Shown piece by piece: positions 22,658-29,823 of a stretch of DNA of 64,000 bases. The stretch is from NCBI GenBank assembly GCA_001931535.1, contig CP016211.1, positions 4,757,573 to 4,821,572 on the forward strand, written 5' to 3'. This DNA comes from Minicystis rosea (GTDB lineage Bacteria; Myxococcota_A; Polyangia; Polyangiales; Polyangiaceae). The position numbers were made by a program, and so were the translations under genes. Each line of letters starts with the position of its first letter. Position 1 is the first letter of the stretch. The notes beneath the pieces were generated by a model, which worked only from the letters and a program-made list of their open reading frames with translations, was not told the DNA's origin and made no database searches.

Positions 22658-23254
22658 TCATCGCGGCCGCTTCGCCGGAGCCTTCACCGCAGGCTTCGCG
22701 GGCGTGCGCTTCGCGATCATGGTCGGCTTCTGCCGCCTGGTCACGAGAGTGTCCACCAGCATCTTGCGATACGCGACGACCTGCCACGTCCGCTGACCGG
22801 GCTTGCACCAGATGTCGAGCGACGGTCGGCTCAAGCCTTCGTAGCCGGCGAGCCAATGCGGGAGGTCACCGGTGCCTGCCTTCTCTTTGCAAAGCTCGCG
22901 GTTGGCCGTGATGATGGAGGCCATGCGACGGATGTTGTTCGCCGGCACGAGGAGCGACATCTTCGCGGCCCGGCACGCATCGCTGGGCGCGTGCACCGGA
23001 TCGGCGTCGGCGCGACACGCGCTCAGCCAGCGCCCGCGCACCTGACCGAGGCCATAGTCCTCGCCGTCGGGCGAGACGACCCACGGCTGCCAGCGCGACT
23101 CGAAGTGGATGATGGCCACCGCGGTGAGCGGATCGAAGTCGTGCTTGCGCGCCTCTTCGTCGAGGAGCTTCGCGTAGCGCGTGGCCTCCGCCGCCGGCAT
23201 CGTGGGCCGGGACATGAGGATCGCGGAGACGATGATGGCTAGAGGTCGAATCAT
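22658..23254 (-). CDS. Secreted lytic transglycosylase-like (SLT) protein
   Basis: A 198-aa exported protein with an SLT/goose-lysozyme-like fold. Signal peptide MIRPLAIIVSAILMSRPTMPAAEA, then KHDFDPLTAVAIIHFESRWQP with the putative catalytic Glu at residue 52, and EDYGLGQVRG in place of the usual YGLMQI. Cys residues (SACRADADP, DACRAAKM, LCKEK, IWCKPG) suggest disulfides. A basic tail KRTPAKPAVKAPAKRPR resembles cell-wall-binding or histone-like tails. It would cleave peptidoglycan glycan strands in the periplasm. It lies between the C39-like lipoprotein and the GGDEF gene, all on the minus strand with short gaps. Confidence 0.85.
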   Translation of the reverse strand: MIRPLAIIVSAILMSRPTMPAAEATRYAKLLDEEARKHDFDPLTAVAIIHFESRWQPWVVSPDGEDYGLGQVRGRWLSACRADADPVHAPSDACRAAKMSLLVPANNIRRMASIITANRELCKEKAGTGDLPHWLAGYEGLSRPSLDIWCKPGQRTWQVVAYRKMLVDTLVTRRQKPTMIAKRTPAKPAVKAPAKRPR

Positions 23255-23306
23255 GGTCCCGACCGACGTCTAACGGGCGGGCGGCCTCGGAGCCAAACAA
23301 ACGGCG

Positions 23307-24239
23307 TCAGCCGTCTTCCATGTCGCTCCGCCACTCGCCTGCGGCGGTGTCGATCTCGACGTTTCCCGTGCCTTTTTCGCGGGCGCGGGCGAGCGCCGCT
23401 TCCGCGCGGCGAATCACGTCGGCGGGGCCTTCCGCGGAGGGCGGCGACCACACGGCGGCGCCGACGCTCACGCTCATGCCGGGCGCGATGGCGGCGCCCT
23501 TCTCGTGCACGCCCTCGATCGCACGATGGAGCACCTTGGAGAGGCTCGCGGCATCGGCCCGCGGGAGGAGCAGCACGAGCTCGTCATCCTTCCAGCGCGC
23601 GACCATGTCGTACTCGCGCCGCGACGCGCGCAGCTCCTCGGCGACGCGACGGAGCAGCTCGTCGCCCGCGTCTCGCCCGTGCGTCTCGTTGATCCGGCGC
23701 ATGTCGTCCACGTCGACGAGCGCCACCGCGTACGACACCCACTCGCGCTGCGCGCGGCGGTGCTCGCCGCCGGAGGCCTCCTCGAAGCGGCGGCGGTTCG
23801 CGAGGCCGGTGAGATCGTCGAGGGTGCTCTCCTGCGAGAGACGGCGCACGAGATCATCGACGCGCGCCTCGGCGCGGCGCTCGCGCGTGACGTCGCGGAG
23901 GACGTCGACGCGACCACCGCCCGCGCTCGGGATCGACGTCCACACCACGGTGCGCTCGTGCGGCCTCACGATCGCGATGGGATCGACGACGGTGCGATCG
24001 CTCGTGCCGACGAGCGGCGCGATCGTGTCCGGCTCGGCGACGCCCGCGGCGAGGCGATCGAGCACCGCGACGCGGGCGAGGCCCACGAGCGACGAGGCGT
24101 CGACCCCGAACATCTCGGCCACACGCCGGCCGGCAGCGCGACACAGGCCATGCTCGTCGAACACGAGAACGGCTTCGTCGAGGGCTTCGAAGAGGGCGAG
24201 GAGTGCGCTTTCGACGGCGTACCCGGGAGCTTCGGGCAT
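23307..24239 (-). CDS. PAS-GGDEF protein with degenerate KDDEL active site and intact I-site
   Basis: A 310-aa soluble protein. Residues ~10-130 form a PAS-like sensor (ALDEAVLVFDEHGLCRAAGRRVAEMFGVDASSLVG). A short coil leads to a GGDEF domain (~150-300, DDLTGLANRRRFEEAS). The active-site loop reads ARWKDDELVLLLP, so both glycines of GGDEF are replaced (K217, D218). The inhibitory-site motif RxxD (REYD, encoded at 23607-23618) sits exactly five residues upstream. Known proteins with this pattern bind c-di-GMP as effectors instead of making it; that function is inferred here. Met 24239 is chosen because the protein there begins MPEAPGYAVESALLALFEALDEAVLVF; upstream codons are antisense filler. 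Confidence 0.88.
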   Translation of the reverse strand: MPEAPGYAVESALLALFEALDEAVLVFDEHGLCRAAGRRVAEMFGVDASSLVGLARVAVLDRLAAGVAEPDTIAPLVGTSDRTVVDPIAIVRPHERTVVWTSIPSAGGGRVDVLRDVTRERRAEARVDDLVRRLSQESTLDDLTGLANRRRFEEASGGEHRRAQREWVSYAVALVDVDDMRRINETHGRDAGDELLRRVAEELRASRREYDMVARWKDDELVLLLPRADAASLSKVLHRAIEGVHEKGAAIAPGMSVSVGAAVWSPPSAEGPADVIRRAEAALARAREKGTGNVEIDTAAGEWRSDMEDG

Positions 24240-24363
24240 GCCTCGGATGGTACTACGACGGCCTACCGGGCCACACTTTTCAGCGTCGCGGCGGGGCAGC
24301 TCACCATCTTGACACTCGAGGATGGGATCGGGTCCTCTCATCGGGTCACTGCTTGGAGGATCC

Positions 24364-24639
24364 ATGAATCATCGTCTCGCTGCGCTCGCCCTCGCGTTTG
24401 CCGCCACCACCGTCGCTCCGCTCGCCTCGGCCGACATCCCCAACCCGACCTCCTCGTCGAGCGGCACGGGTGGGACGGGCACCGGCGGCACTTCAGGCAC
24501 AGGCGGCGATGGATCGGGGAACGACAGCAGCGGCTGCGCTGCGGCCCCGTCCTCGGCCGGCGGCTCGGCCGCGCTGGTGATCGGGCTCGGCTTGATCTGC
24601 GCGGTCCCCTTCGCGCGCCGCCGTTCCGCGAAAAAGTGA
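24364..24639 (+). CDS. Short secreted protein with MYXO-CTERM-like sorting tail
   Basis: A 91-aa protein with a perfect RBS (GGAGGATCC before ATG 24364). The signal peptide MNHRLAALALAFAATTVAPLASA is followed by a Ser/Thr/Gly spacer (SSSSGTGGTGTGGTSGTGG) with no globular domain. The C-terminus has Cys (SSGCAAAPSS), a hydrophobic helix (AALVIGLGLICAVPFA) and RRRSAKK, the tripartite layout of the MYXO-CTERM tail that anchors and processes surface proteins in myxobacteria. The whole protein is little more than signal, spacer and tail. Its stop overlaps the GTG of the next gene (GTGA). Confidence 0.8.
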   Translation: MNHRLAALALAFAATTVAPLASADIPNPTSSSSGTGGTGTGGTSGTGGDGSGNDSSGCAAAPSSAGGSAALVIGLGLICAVPFARRRSAKK

Positions 24640-25019
24640 GCCCAGCGACGCTCGCCTGGCTCTCGGCCTTCCTCTTCACGCAGGCCGTCGAGGTCCCCGT
24701 CTACTTCGTCGCGCTCGGGCGCGCGTGCTCGACGGACGCGAGCGCACCGATCGACGATCGACCCGCCCGGATCGCGGCCGCATTCGGCGCGAGCCTCATC
24801 ACCCACCCCATCGTGTGGTTCGTGTTCCCGCGGCTCCCCTTCCGATCCTACGAGGGGATGGTGGTGGGCGCGGAGACGTTCGCCATCGTCGCCGAAGGCC
24901 TCTATTTCGCGCTGCTCGGCGCGATGCCCATCCGCTGGGCGTTTCTCTGGTCGCTGGGCGCGAACCTGACGAGCGTGACGCTCGGCCTCACGAGCCGCTC
25001 TCTCTTCGGCTGGCCCTGA
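24636..25019 (+). CDS. Small polytopic membrane protein coupled to the MYXO-CTERM-like gene
   Basis: A 127-aa protein starting at GTG 24636, which overlaps the upstream stop (GTGA). It has about four hydrophobic segments: LAWLSAFLFTQAVEVPVYFVAL, AAFGASLITHPIVWFVF, MVVGAETFAIVAEGLYFALLGA and AFLWSLGANLTSVTLGLTS. I do not recognise the family. The coupling to a protein with a sorting tail invites the idea of a membrane partner for its processing, but only the overlap supports that. It ends directly against the stop of the minus-strand gene at 25020. Confidence 0.7.
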   Translation: MSPATLAWLSAFLFTQAVEVPVYFVALGRACSTDASAPIDDRPARIAAAFGASLITHPIVWFVFPRLPFRSYEGMVVGAETFAIVAEGLYFALLGAMPIRWAFLWSLGANLTSVTLGLTSRSLFGWP

Positions 25020-25640
25020 CTACCTCACCCGCACTTCGGCGATGGGATGCCGCTCCGCGAGCGGCACGAGCACCTCGCGCACGATCGCCTGCACGCGCTC
25101 GAAGCGCTGCCAGTTCGTCGCGGCCGGGTTGCGCTTCGAGTCGACGACGCCGATGCGCACGTCGATCCAACGCGGCTCGTCCACGCGAGCCTCGGTGCCC
25201 TCGGGGCCGGACTCGGTGACGAACGACTCCGCGCACACCTTCTCGAGCGCCACGTTGATCTCGGGCACCGCCGGCGCGTCTCCGCGGAAGCTCACCACGA
25301 GCGAGTCGCCGAGACCGTTGAGCACGGCGTTGAGGTTCTCCACCGGAAACGGAAGGCCGGCGAGCCAGTCGATCACCCGCCCGCGCGCGCCGATGAGGCC
25401 GATGGCCAAGAGGATCGCCATCACGAGCGGCGCAGCCGCCAGCACCTTGAGCACCAGGATGATGCTCGGCGACGCCTCCACACGCAACGCCGCGACCAGC
25501 GCGATCACCGATGGCGCCGTGGCGACACCGACCACCGACGGGTCCGTGAACATGCCCCAGCGCGAGGTGGTCGCATTCATGATGCGCGTGAAACGACTGG
25601 AAACGCTCTCACTCGCGCGCGTGCGCGCCGATTCACTCAT
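25020..25640 (-). CDS. Membrane protein coupled to Ser/Thr kinase, unknown function
   Basis: A 206-aa protein whose ATG at 25640 lies inside the kinase gene upstream (8-bp overlap, ATGAGTGA). Two hydrophobic segments (VVGVATAPSVIALVAALRV and IILVLKVLAAAPLVMAILLAIGLIG, about residues 35-85) precede a ~110-residue soluble domain (DSLVVSFRGDAPAVPEINVALEKVCAESFV; RWIDVRIGVVDSKRNPAATNWQRFERVQAIV). No family is recognised. The overlap suggests it is made together with, and perhaps acts with, the kinase at 25633-27582. The frame is open to 25655, adding MGSTT if that Met is used. Confidence 0.72.
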   Translation of the reverse strand: MSESARTRASESVSSRFTRIMNATTSRWGMFTDPSVVGVATAPSVIALVAALRVEASPSIILVLKVLAAAPLVMAILLAIGLIGARGRVIDWLAGLPFPVENLNAVLNGLGDSLVVSFRGDAPAVPEINVALEKVCAESFVTESGPEGTEARVDEPRWIDVRIGVVDSKRNPAATNWQRFERVQAIVREVLVPLAERHPIAEVRVR

Positions 25641-27582
25641 CGTCGTTGACCCCAATGAGCCGCCACAGCAGAAACCCTACCCCAACGAGGGCCAAGAGAG
25701 CGGCTACCCACGAAAGGCGGACAGGCCCGAGCATGAACGGGTTCCCGGCCGACTTCTGAAAGAAGAAATCGCAGAGGCCGACCGCCAACCCGAGGAGCAG
25801 GATCGCGAGCGGCATTTGGAGCCGTTCACCGAGGGTCATGGCTGCGTGCGCGGGCGCCTCGTACTCCGGGACCGCCGAGCGTCCCGCGCCTCGATCGACG
25901 CCTGAACGCGGCCCCGTGGTCGCGACCTCGACCGACGAAGGAGCCTTCGCGGGGCTCGTCGAGACGCTCAGCTCGAAATCGGTCGCTCCTGCTGCAATGG
26001 ACGGCTCGGGCGCGCTCGCCAAGTCGAGCTCGAGCTCGCCCGATGGCTTGCGCGGCGGCCCCCCTCCATCGGGCGCGCTCGTCTGCTCGGGCGCGGCGTC
26101 GCGGATGGGCAGCGCCATCTCGAGATCCATCGACGAGGCCTGCGCCGAAGCCCCCGAGGCCGGAGCACGCTGCGCCGACACCGGGCCTCGCTTCGGAGGA
26201 TCAGGCGCGCCGTCGTCGTGGATGGGCAGCGCCATCTCCAGATCCATCGACGGCTGCGCCGACGCCGGCACCGGCGGCCCATCGGCTTGCATCGGCAGCA
26301 CGGCTTCGAGGCTCCCCGAGCTCGCGTGCGTGGGCAGCGGGAGCTCCATCCCGACCGACTGCGCGCGGGGCTGAGCCGCCGACGGAGGCGCGCGATCGAC
26401 GGATCGAGGATCACTGCGCACCACCCCTTCCGGAGGCCGCACCTTGCCGCTCGACGGTGGCTTGGCGCTGAGCGGCGGCGCTGGCTCGGCCGCGCTCGTC
26501 ACCACCGCAGCGGGCATCTTCACGAGATCGATGCGCCCGAGCCGCGCGGCCGGCGCCTTCTCGGCCTCGTGCCCGTGGGGCTCGCTCGGCTCGCGACGCG
26601 CATCGCGCGAGCGCAGCGAAGGCTCGATGCCGATGGCTATCTCGAGCTCGGACCAGAACGTCTCGATGTCCTTGAAGCGCCGGCGCGGATCGAGCGCGAG
26701 CGCGCGCTCGAAGACCCGCTCGACGTCCATCGGCACGTCGGCGCCCAGCGTGCGCGGCGTGGGGCGGCGCTTCTCGTCGAGGCAGATCCGACGCATCACG
26801 TACGTATCGCCGTCGATCGGGGGCGAGCCGCACAACGCTTCCGTGAGCGTGAGCGCGAGACCCCAGACGTCGGTCCACGGCCCCGTCTCCCCGAACGTCT
26901 TCGGCGTCCATTGCTCCGGTGCGCCGTATGCGGGCGTGAACGAAGCCGCCACGTCATCCGCGATCGATCGCCCCGTGGCGCGGCCCACGGCCTGCGAAGC
27001 GGCGCGCTTCGCCTTGGCGATCCCGAAGTCGAGGATCTTCATCGACTCGGTGCCGCCGATGTTGGCGACGAAGATGTTCTCCGGCTTGAGATCGCGATGG
27101 ATGATGGCGATCGCGCCCTGCGGCCCAGGGAAGCGGTGCGCGCGCGAGAGCGCGCCCGCGACCGGGCGGAGCATCTTCACCACCTTGTGGATCCCGAGCG
27201 GCGCCTGCTTCTGCTCGCGCCGGCGCGTGATGATGCCGTCGAGCGACTCGCCGTCGAGCCACTCGAGCGCGAGGAAGGGCACGAAGCGCCCATCGGCGAC
27301 GTTCAGCGCGTCGACATGCAGCGGGCGAACGATCTCGGAGATGGCCGCCGAGAGCCGGAACATCAGCTCGGCCTCCTCACGGAACTGCTCGAGGAAGACC
27401 GCGCGCTGCGGCTTCGTCATCTCCTCGGGGATCTTGAGGCACTTGAGCGCCACCGGCGCGCGAAACGCGCCGTGCTGCGCGCGATACACGACCCCGAAGC
27501 CCCCTTCGGCAACGACGCGCTCGACATGAAAGTTGCCGGCCTGGGTCGTGCCCACGATGCCGAAGACGTCGCTGGGGGGCAT
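25633..27582 (-). CDS. Ser/Thr protein kinase with repeated linear motifs and two C-terminal helices
   Basis: A 649-aa kinase. Residues ~15-295: VVAEGGFGVVYRAQH glycine loop, VALKCLKI Lys, IIHRDLKPENIFV, ILDFGIAKAK, AYGAPEQW. It also has an RDLKPEN loop with an insert for host-sequence RFPGPQGA. The linker (~330-560) is Pro/Ala-rich and contains short repeats: MELPLPTH, EAVLPMQAD, MDLEMALPIHDD, MDLEMALPIRDA, GELELDLAS. Two membrane helices close the protein (LAILLLGLAVGLCDFFF and WVAALLALVGVGFLLWRLIG). ATG 27582 follows GAGGAG. It overlaps the membrane protein gene at 25640. The repeated acidic motifs may be FHA or phosphorylation docking sites; inference only. Confidence 0.93.
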   Translation of the reverse strand: MPPSDVFGIVGTTQAGNFHVERVVAEGGFGVVYRAQHGAFRAPVALKCLKIPEEMTKPQRAVFLEQFREEAELMFRLSAAISEIVRPLHVDALNVADGRFVPFLALEWLDGESLDGIITRRREQKQAPLGIHKVVKMLRPVAGALSRAHRFPGPQGAIAIIHRDLKPENIFVANIGGTESMKILDFGIAKAKRAASQAVGRATGRSIADDVAASFTPAYGAPEQWTPKTFGETGPWTDVWGLALTLTEALCGSPPIDGDTYVMRRICLDEKRRPTPRTLGADVPMDVERVFERALALDPRRRFKDIETFWSELEIAIGIEPSLRSRDARREPSEPHGHEAEKAPAARLGRIDLVKMPAAVVTSAAEPAPPLSAKPPSSGKVRPPEGVVRSDPRSVDRAPPSAAQPRAQSVGMELPLPTHASSGSLEAVLPMQADGPPVPASAQPSMDLEMALPIHDDGAPDPPKRGPVSAQRAPASGASAQASSMDLEMALPIRDAAPEQTSAPDGGGPPRKPSGELELDLASAPEPSIAAGATDFELSVSTSPAKAPSSVEVATTGPRSGVDRGAGRSAVPEYEAPAHAAMTLGERLQMPLAILLLGLAVGLCDFFFQKSAGNPFMLGPVRLSWVAALLALVGVGFLLWRLIGVNDDE

Positions 27583-27803
27583 GCTCCTCGAGATTGATTC
27601 ATAACTGATTTCGCACCGCTCACGGAAGCGGCGCCCGGTGGTGATAGGCAGAGTGACCACCATCCATCGCCGCGGAGCGCGGTGCAGCGCACGTCAGCGA
27701 TGCGGAGAAAAGCATCCGTGCGTACGCAGGCTGACGTGCCCCCACACCATCGCTCGAGGACACACGGAGCACGATCTCGACCAGCGTCGTACCGTGGCGG
27801 GCA

Positions 27804-28934
27804 TCACGGAGACGATGAGGCTCCGCCACCGAGCGCGTGGCGTGCGAAGAACGCGAGGATGTCTCCCTCTCGCCCCTTCGGCCAACGATGGTGGTTGTGC
27901 TCGGCCCGCTGGGGCGTGCACTTGTTGCGAACGGTGCAGCTCGGCTCCTCCTCGGTGCCGACACCGAGGCGAATCCACGGCGTCTCCGCGGACACCGCGT
28001 CGCGTGCGCGGAGCCAACGCTCCACGGCCTCGCATGAGATGAATCCATCGCAGGCGCGATACAGCACGAGCGCCGGCGGCGGTGGCCCCGCGCACGACCA
28101 GCTCGCGCGCGGCGCGTCGGTGCCGAACGCCGAGAACGCCGCGATCTTGTCGGCGCGCATCATCGCGTAGGTCGCGGCCATGTGGCCGCCGTACGAAGCG
28201 CCGAGCGTGTAGATGCGCCGGCGATCGACGAGCCCCTTTTGGTCGAGCTCGCCGATGAAGTGATCGACCGTAGCCACGTCGACGTTGTCCGCCCCGGTGT
28301 AGTCGGTCTCGAAGACGCTCCCCCGCTTGCCCGCGCGAATGTGGCGTCCCTGGGGCGCGAGCACGATGAAGCCCGTATGCGCCGGATCGCCGGTGAGGTT
28401 GTACGTGGCGGACAGCTTGGGCAGGTTCGTCTTCTTGTGGACGCTCGAAGGATCGTCCTGCTCGTCGTGGAAGAACACGACGAGCGGCAGCGGCGCGCGC
28501 GTCTCCACGCCGGGCGGCGCGACGATGCACGCGTAGCGAGGCGATCCCTCGGCGTCCTTCCATTCGACGACCTGCGCGCCGCGACACGGCGGACGCCCTT
28601 GAATGCGGCGGATCTCGTGATCGGATGCGCCCTCCGGCGCCACGCACGATCCCTCCACCGGCGCGCGCACCGAAGCATCGACCGACGCGCTGGCCGAGGG
28701 CGACGTCGCCGACGCCGCGTCGTGCCCAGCGTCCTTGCCCTTGCGCCGCCGGCCGGCGTCGCTGGATGCATCGGCCGCGTCCGCGGAGGCATCGAACGCG
28801 AAGACCCCCATCAGATCGCCGCCGTCGATCTCGGACGAAGGCGTGCTGCACGCCGCGAAGCCCACCGACGCCGCACCGAGCCCGAGGGACACGGCGGCGA
28901 GGAGCGAGCCTTTGGCGAGCGGCCTGGACGACAT
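27804..28934 (-). CDS. Lipoprotein of the PHB depolymerase / feruloyl esterase-like alpha/beta hydrolase family
   Basis: A 376-aa exported lipoprotein with signal MSSRPLAKGSLLAAVSLGLGAASVGFAAC and an Asp/Ala/Ser-rich spacer (~35-95, DASADAADASSDAG). The hydrolase domain has PLPLVVFFHDEQDD, GFIVLAPQGRH, the nucleophile elbow TLGASYGGHMAAT (Ser), and a late His (AEHNHHRWP). Cys pairs (CVAPEG/CRGAQ, CAGP/CDGF, CEAV/CTVR) imply disulfides. Family members cleave polyhydroxyalkanoates, feruloyl or acetyl esters; the substrate is unknown. The normal HGC oxyanion motif is replaced by FHDEQD. It lies 221 bp upstream of the kinase at 27582 on the same strand; that spacer shows no gene. Confidence 0.82.
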   Translation of the reverse strand: MSSRPLAKGSLLAAVSLGLGAASVGFAACSTPSSEIDGGDLMGVFAFDASADAADASSDAGRRRKGKDAGHDAASATSPSASASVDASVRAPVEGSCVAPEGASDHEIRRIQGRPPCRGAQVVEWKDAEGSPRYACIVAPPGVETRAPLPLVVFFHDEQDDPSSVHKKTNLPKLSATYNLTGDPAHTGFIVLAPQGRHIRAGKRGSVFETDYTGADNVDVATVDHFIGELDQKGLVDRRRIYTLGASYGGHMAATYAMMRADKIAAFSAFGTDAPRASWSCAGPPPPALVLYRACDGFISCEAVERWLRARDAVSAETPWIRLGVGTEEEPSCTVRNKCTPQRAEHNHHRWPKGREGDILAFFARHALGGGASSSP

Positions 28935-29135
28935 CGGCGAGTGGCTAGGTAGCAGCGGAATTGGGGCGAAGTCACGCCCCAAGGAGACATGGCTCCTCTC
29001 GGCCTCGCATACGCCGAGCACACGCAATGGCGCTCGCCGCGTCGGTCTCCACACCTTTCGCGGGCGCCACGTTCCGGCAATCGTGCGTCTTTGCTTGCGG
29101 CCCCGGCGAGCGTGGCTAACTTGCTCGGACCGCCG

Positions 29136-29372
29136 ATGTACCTCTTCGACATCCTCGTCGTCGCCGTGATCCTTGCTGTCGTCGCCTTCCAGGCCTGGCT
29201 GACTCACCGGGTTTTCAAGAGCAACCTGTACGAACGCAAGCAGAAGATCGCGCAGGCGCAGCTCATCTGGCTCCTCCCCATCATCGGCGCGGGCCTCGTC
29301 TTCAGCGTTCTCCAGGACGACGCGAAGGCCGAGCGCGAAGCTTCGTCGCACCTCAAGCACCTCAAGAGCTGA
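29136..29372 (+). CDS. Small membrane protein with two helices
   Basis: A 78-aa protein, start ATG 29136 (MYLFDILVVAVILAVVAFQAW). The first helix runs through the N-terminus. A basic loop (HRVFKSNLYERKQKIAQAQ) connects to a second helix LIWLLPIIGAGLVFSVL, and a charged tail (QDDAKAEREASSHLKHLKS) ends it. The second segment recalls the phospholipase D-nuclease N-terminal helix (W-L-x-x-x-x-x-G), but the evidence is weak. It is divergent from the esterase lipoprotein gene at 28934 with ~200 bp between. No partner is evident downstream. Confidence 0.65.
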   Translation: MYLFDILVVAVILAVVAFQAWLTHRVFKSNLYERKQKIAQAQLIWLLPIIGAGLVFSVLQDDAKAEREASSHLKHLKS

Positions 29373-29823
29373 CGCGAGCCTCCTCGTTCGCATCGCTCGA
29401 AACACCGATGTTCGCCGCTCGCTCCGGATCCTCAGCGAGCGGTTGAAACGTCGCGAGCGTCCCAAGCTCCAAGTTCCATCCGACGACGTCGCGAGCGTTC
29501 CGCCACCAAGGAGCGCCGTCGCGGCTTGCCACCGTCGTTCGCAAAACGCGACACGCGGTAGCGTCTCGTGGGCACGGGGCCACGGCTCTCGCCGCGCGGT
29601 GCAAGACGGATTCGATCGTCGCGGGCGCGCGATTCGCGCCTCCGCTTCGGCCACGACATCGATGGGAGCTCACCCTTTCACGGTCCGCTCCGGCTGCGGC
29701 TTTCCGGTGAGGCAGCACCACGATGGTTGTGGTGGCGCTCAGGTGGCAACCCGACTTACCGCCTCCTTTACGCCCAGTGCGCACCCGTGACCGCGCGCCC
29801 GGATTGCTGATAACGTCTCGCGG
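29373..29823. other. Gene-free stretch upstream of pseudokinase gene
   Basis: About 450 bp in which the open frames on both strands (for example 29443-29790 plus and 29362-30015 minus) have the Arg/Ser/His-biased composition of GC-rich filler and no homology that I can see. No tRNA cloverleaf, repeat or terminator was recognised. It presumably holds the promoter of the gene at 29824. Confidence 0.5.
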
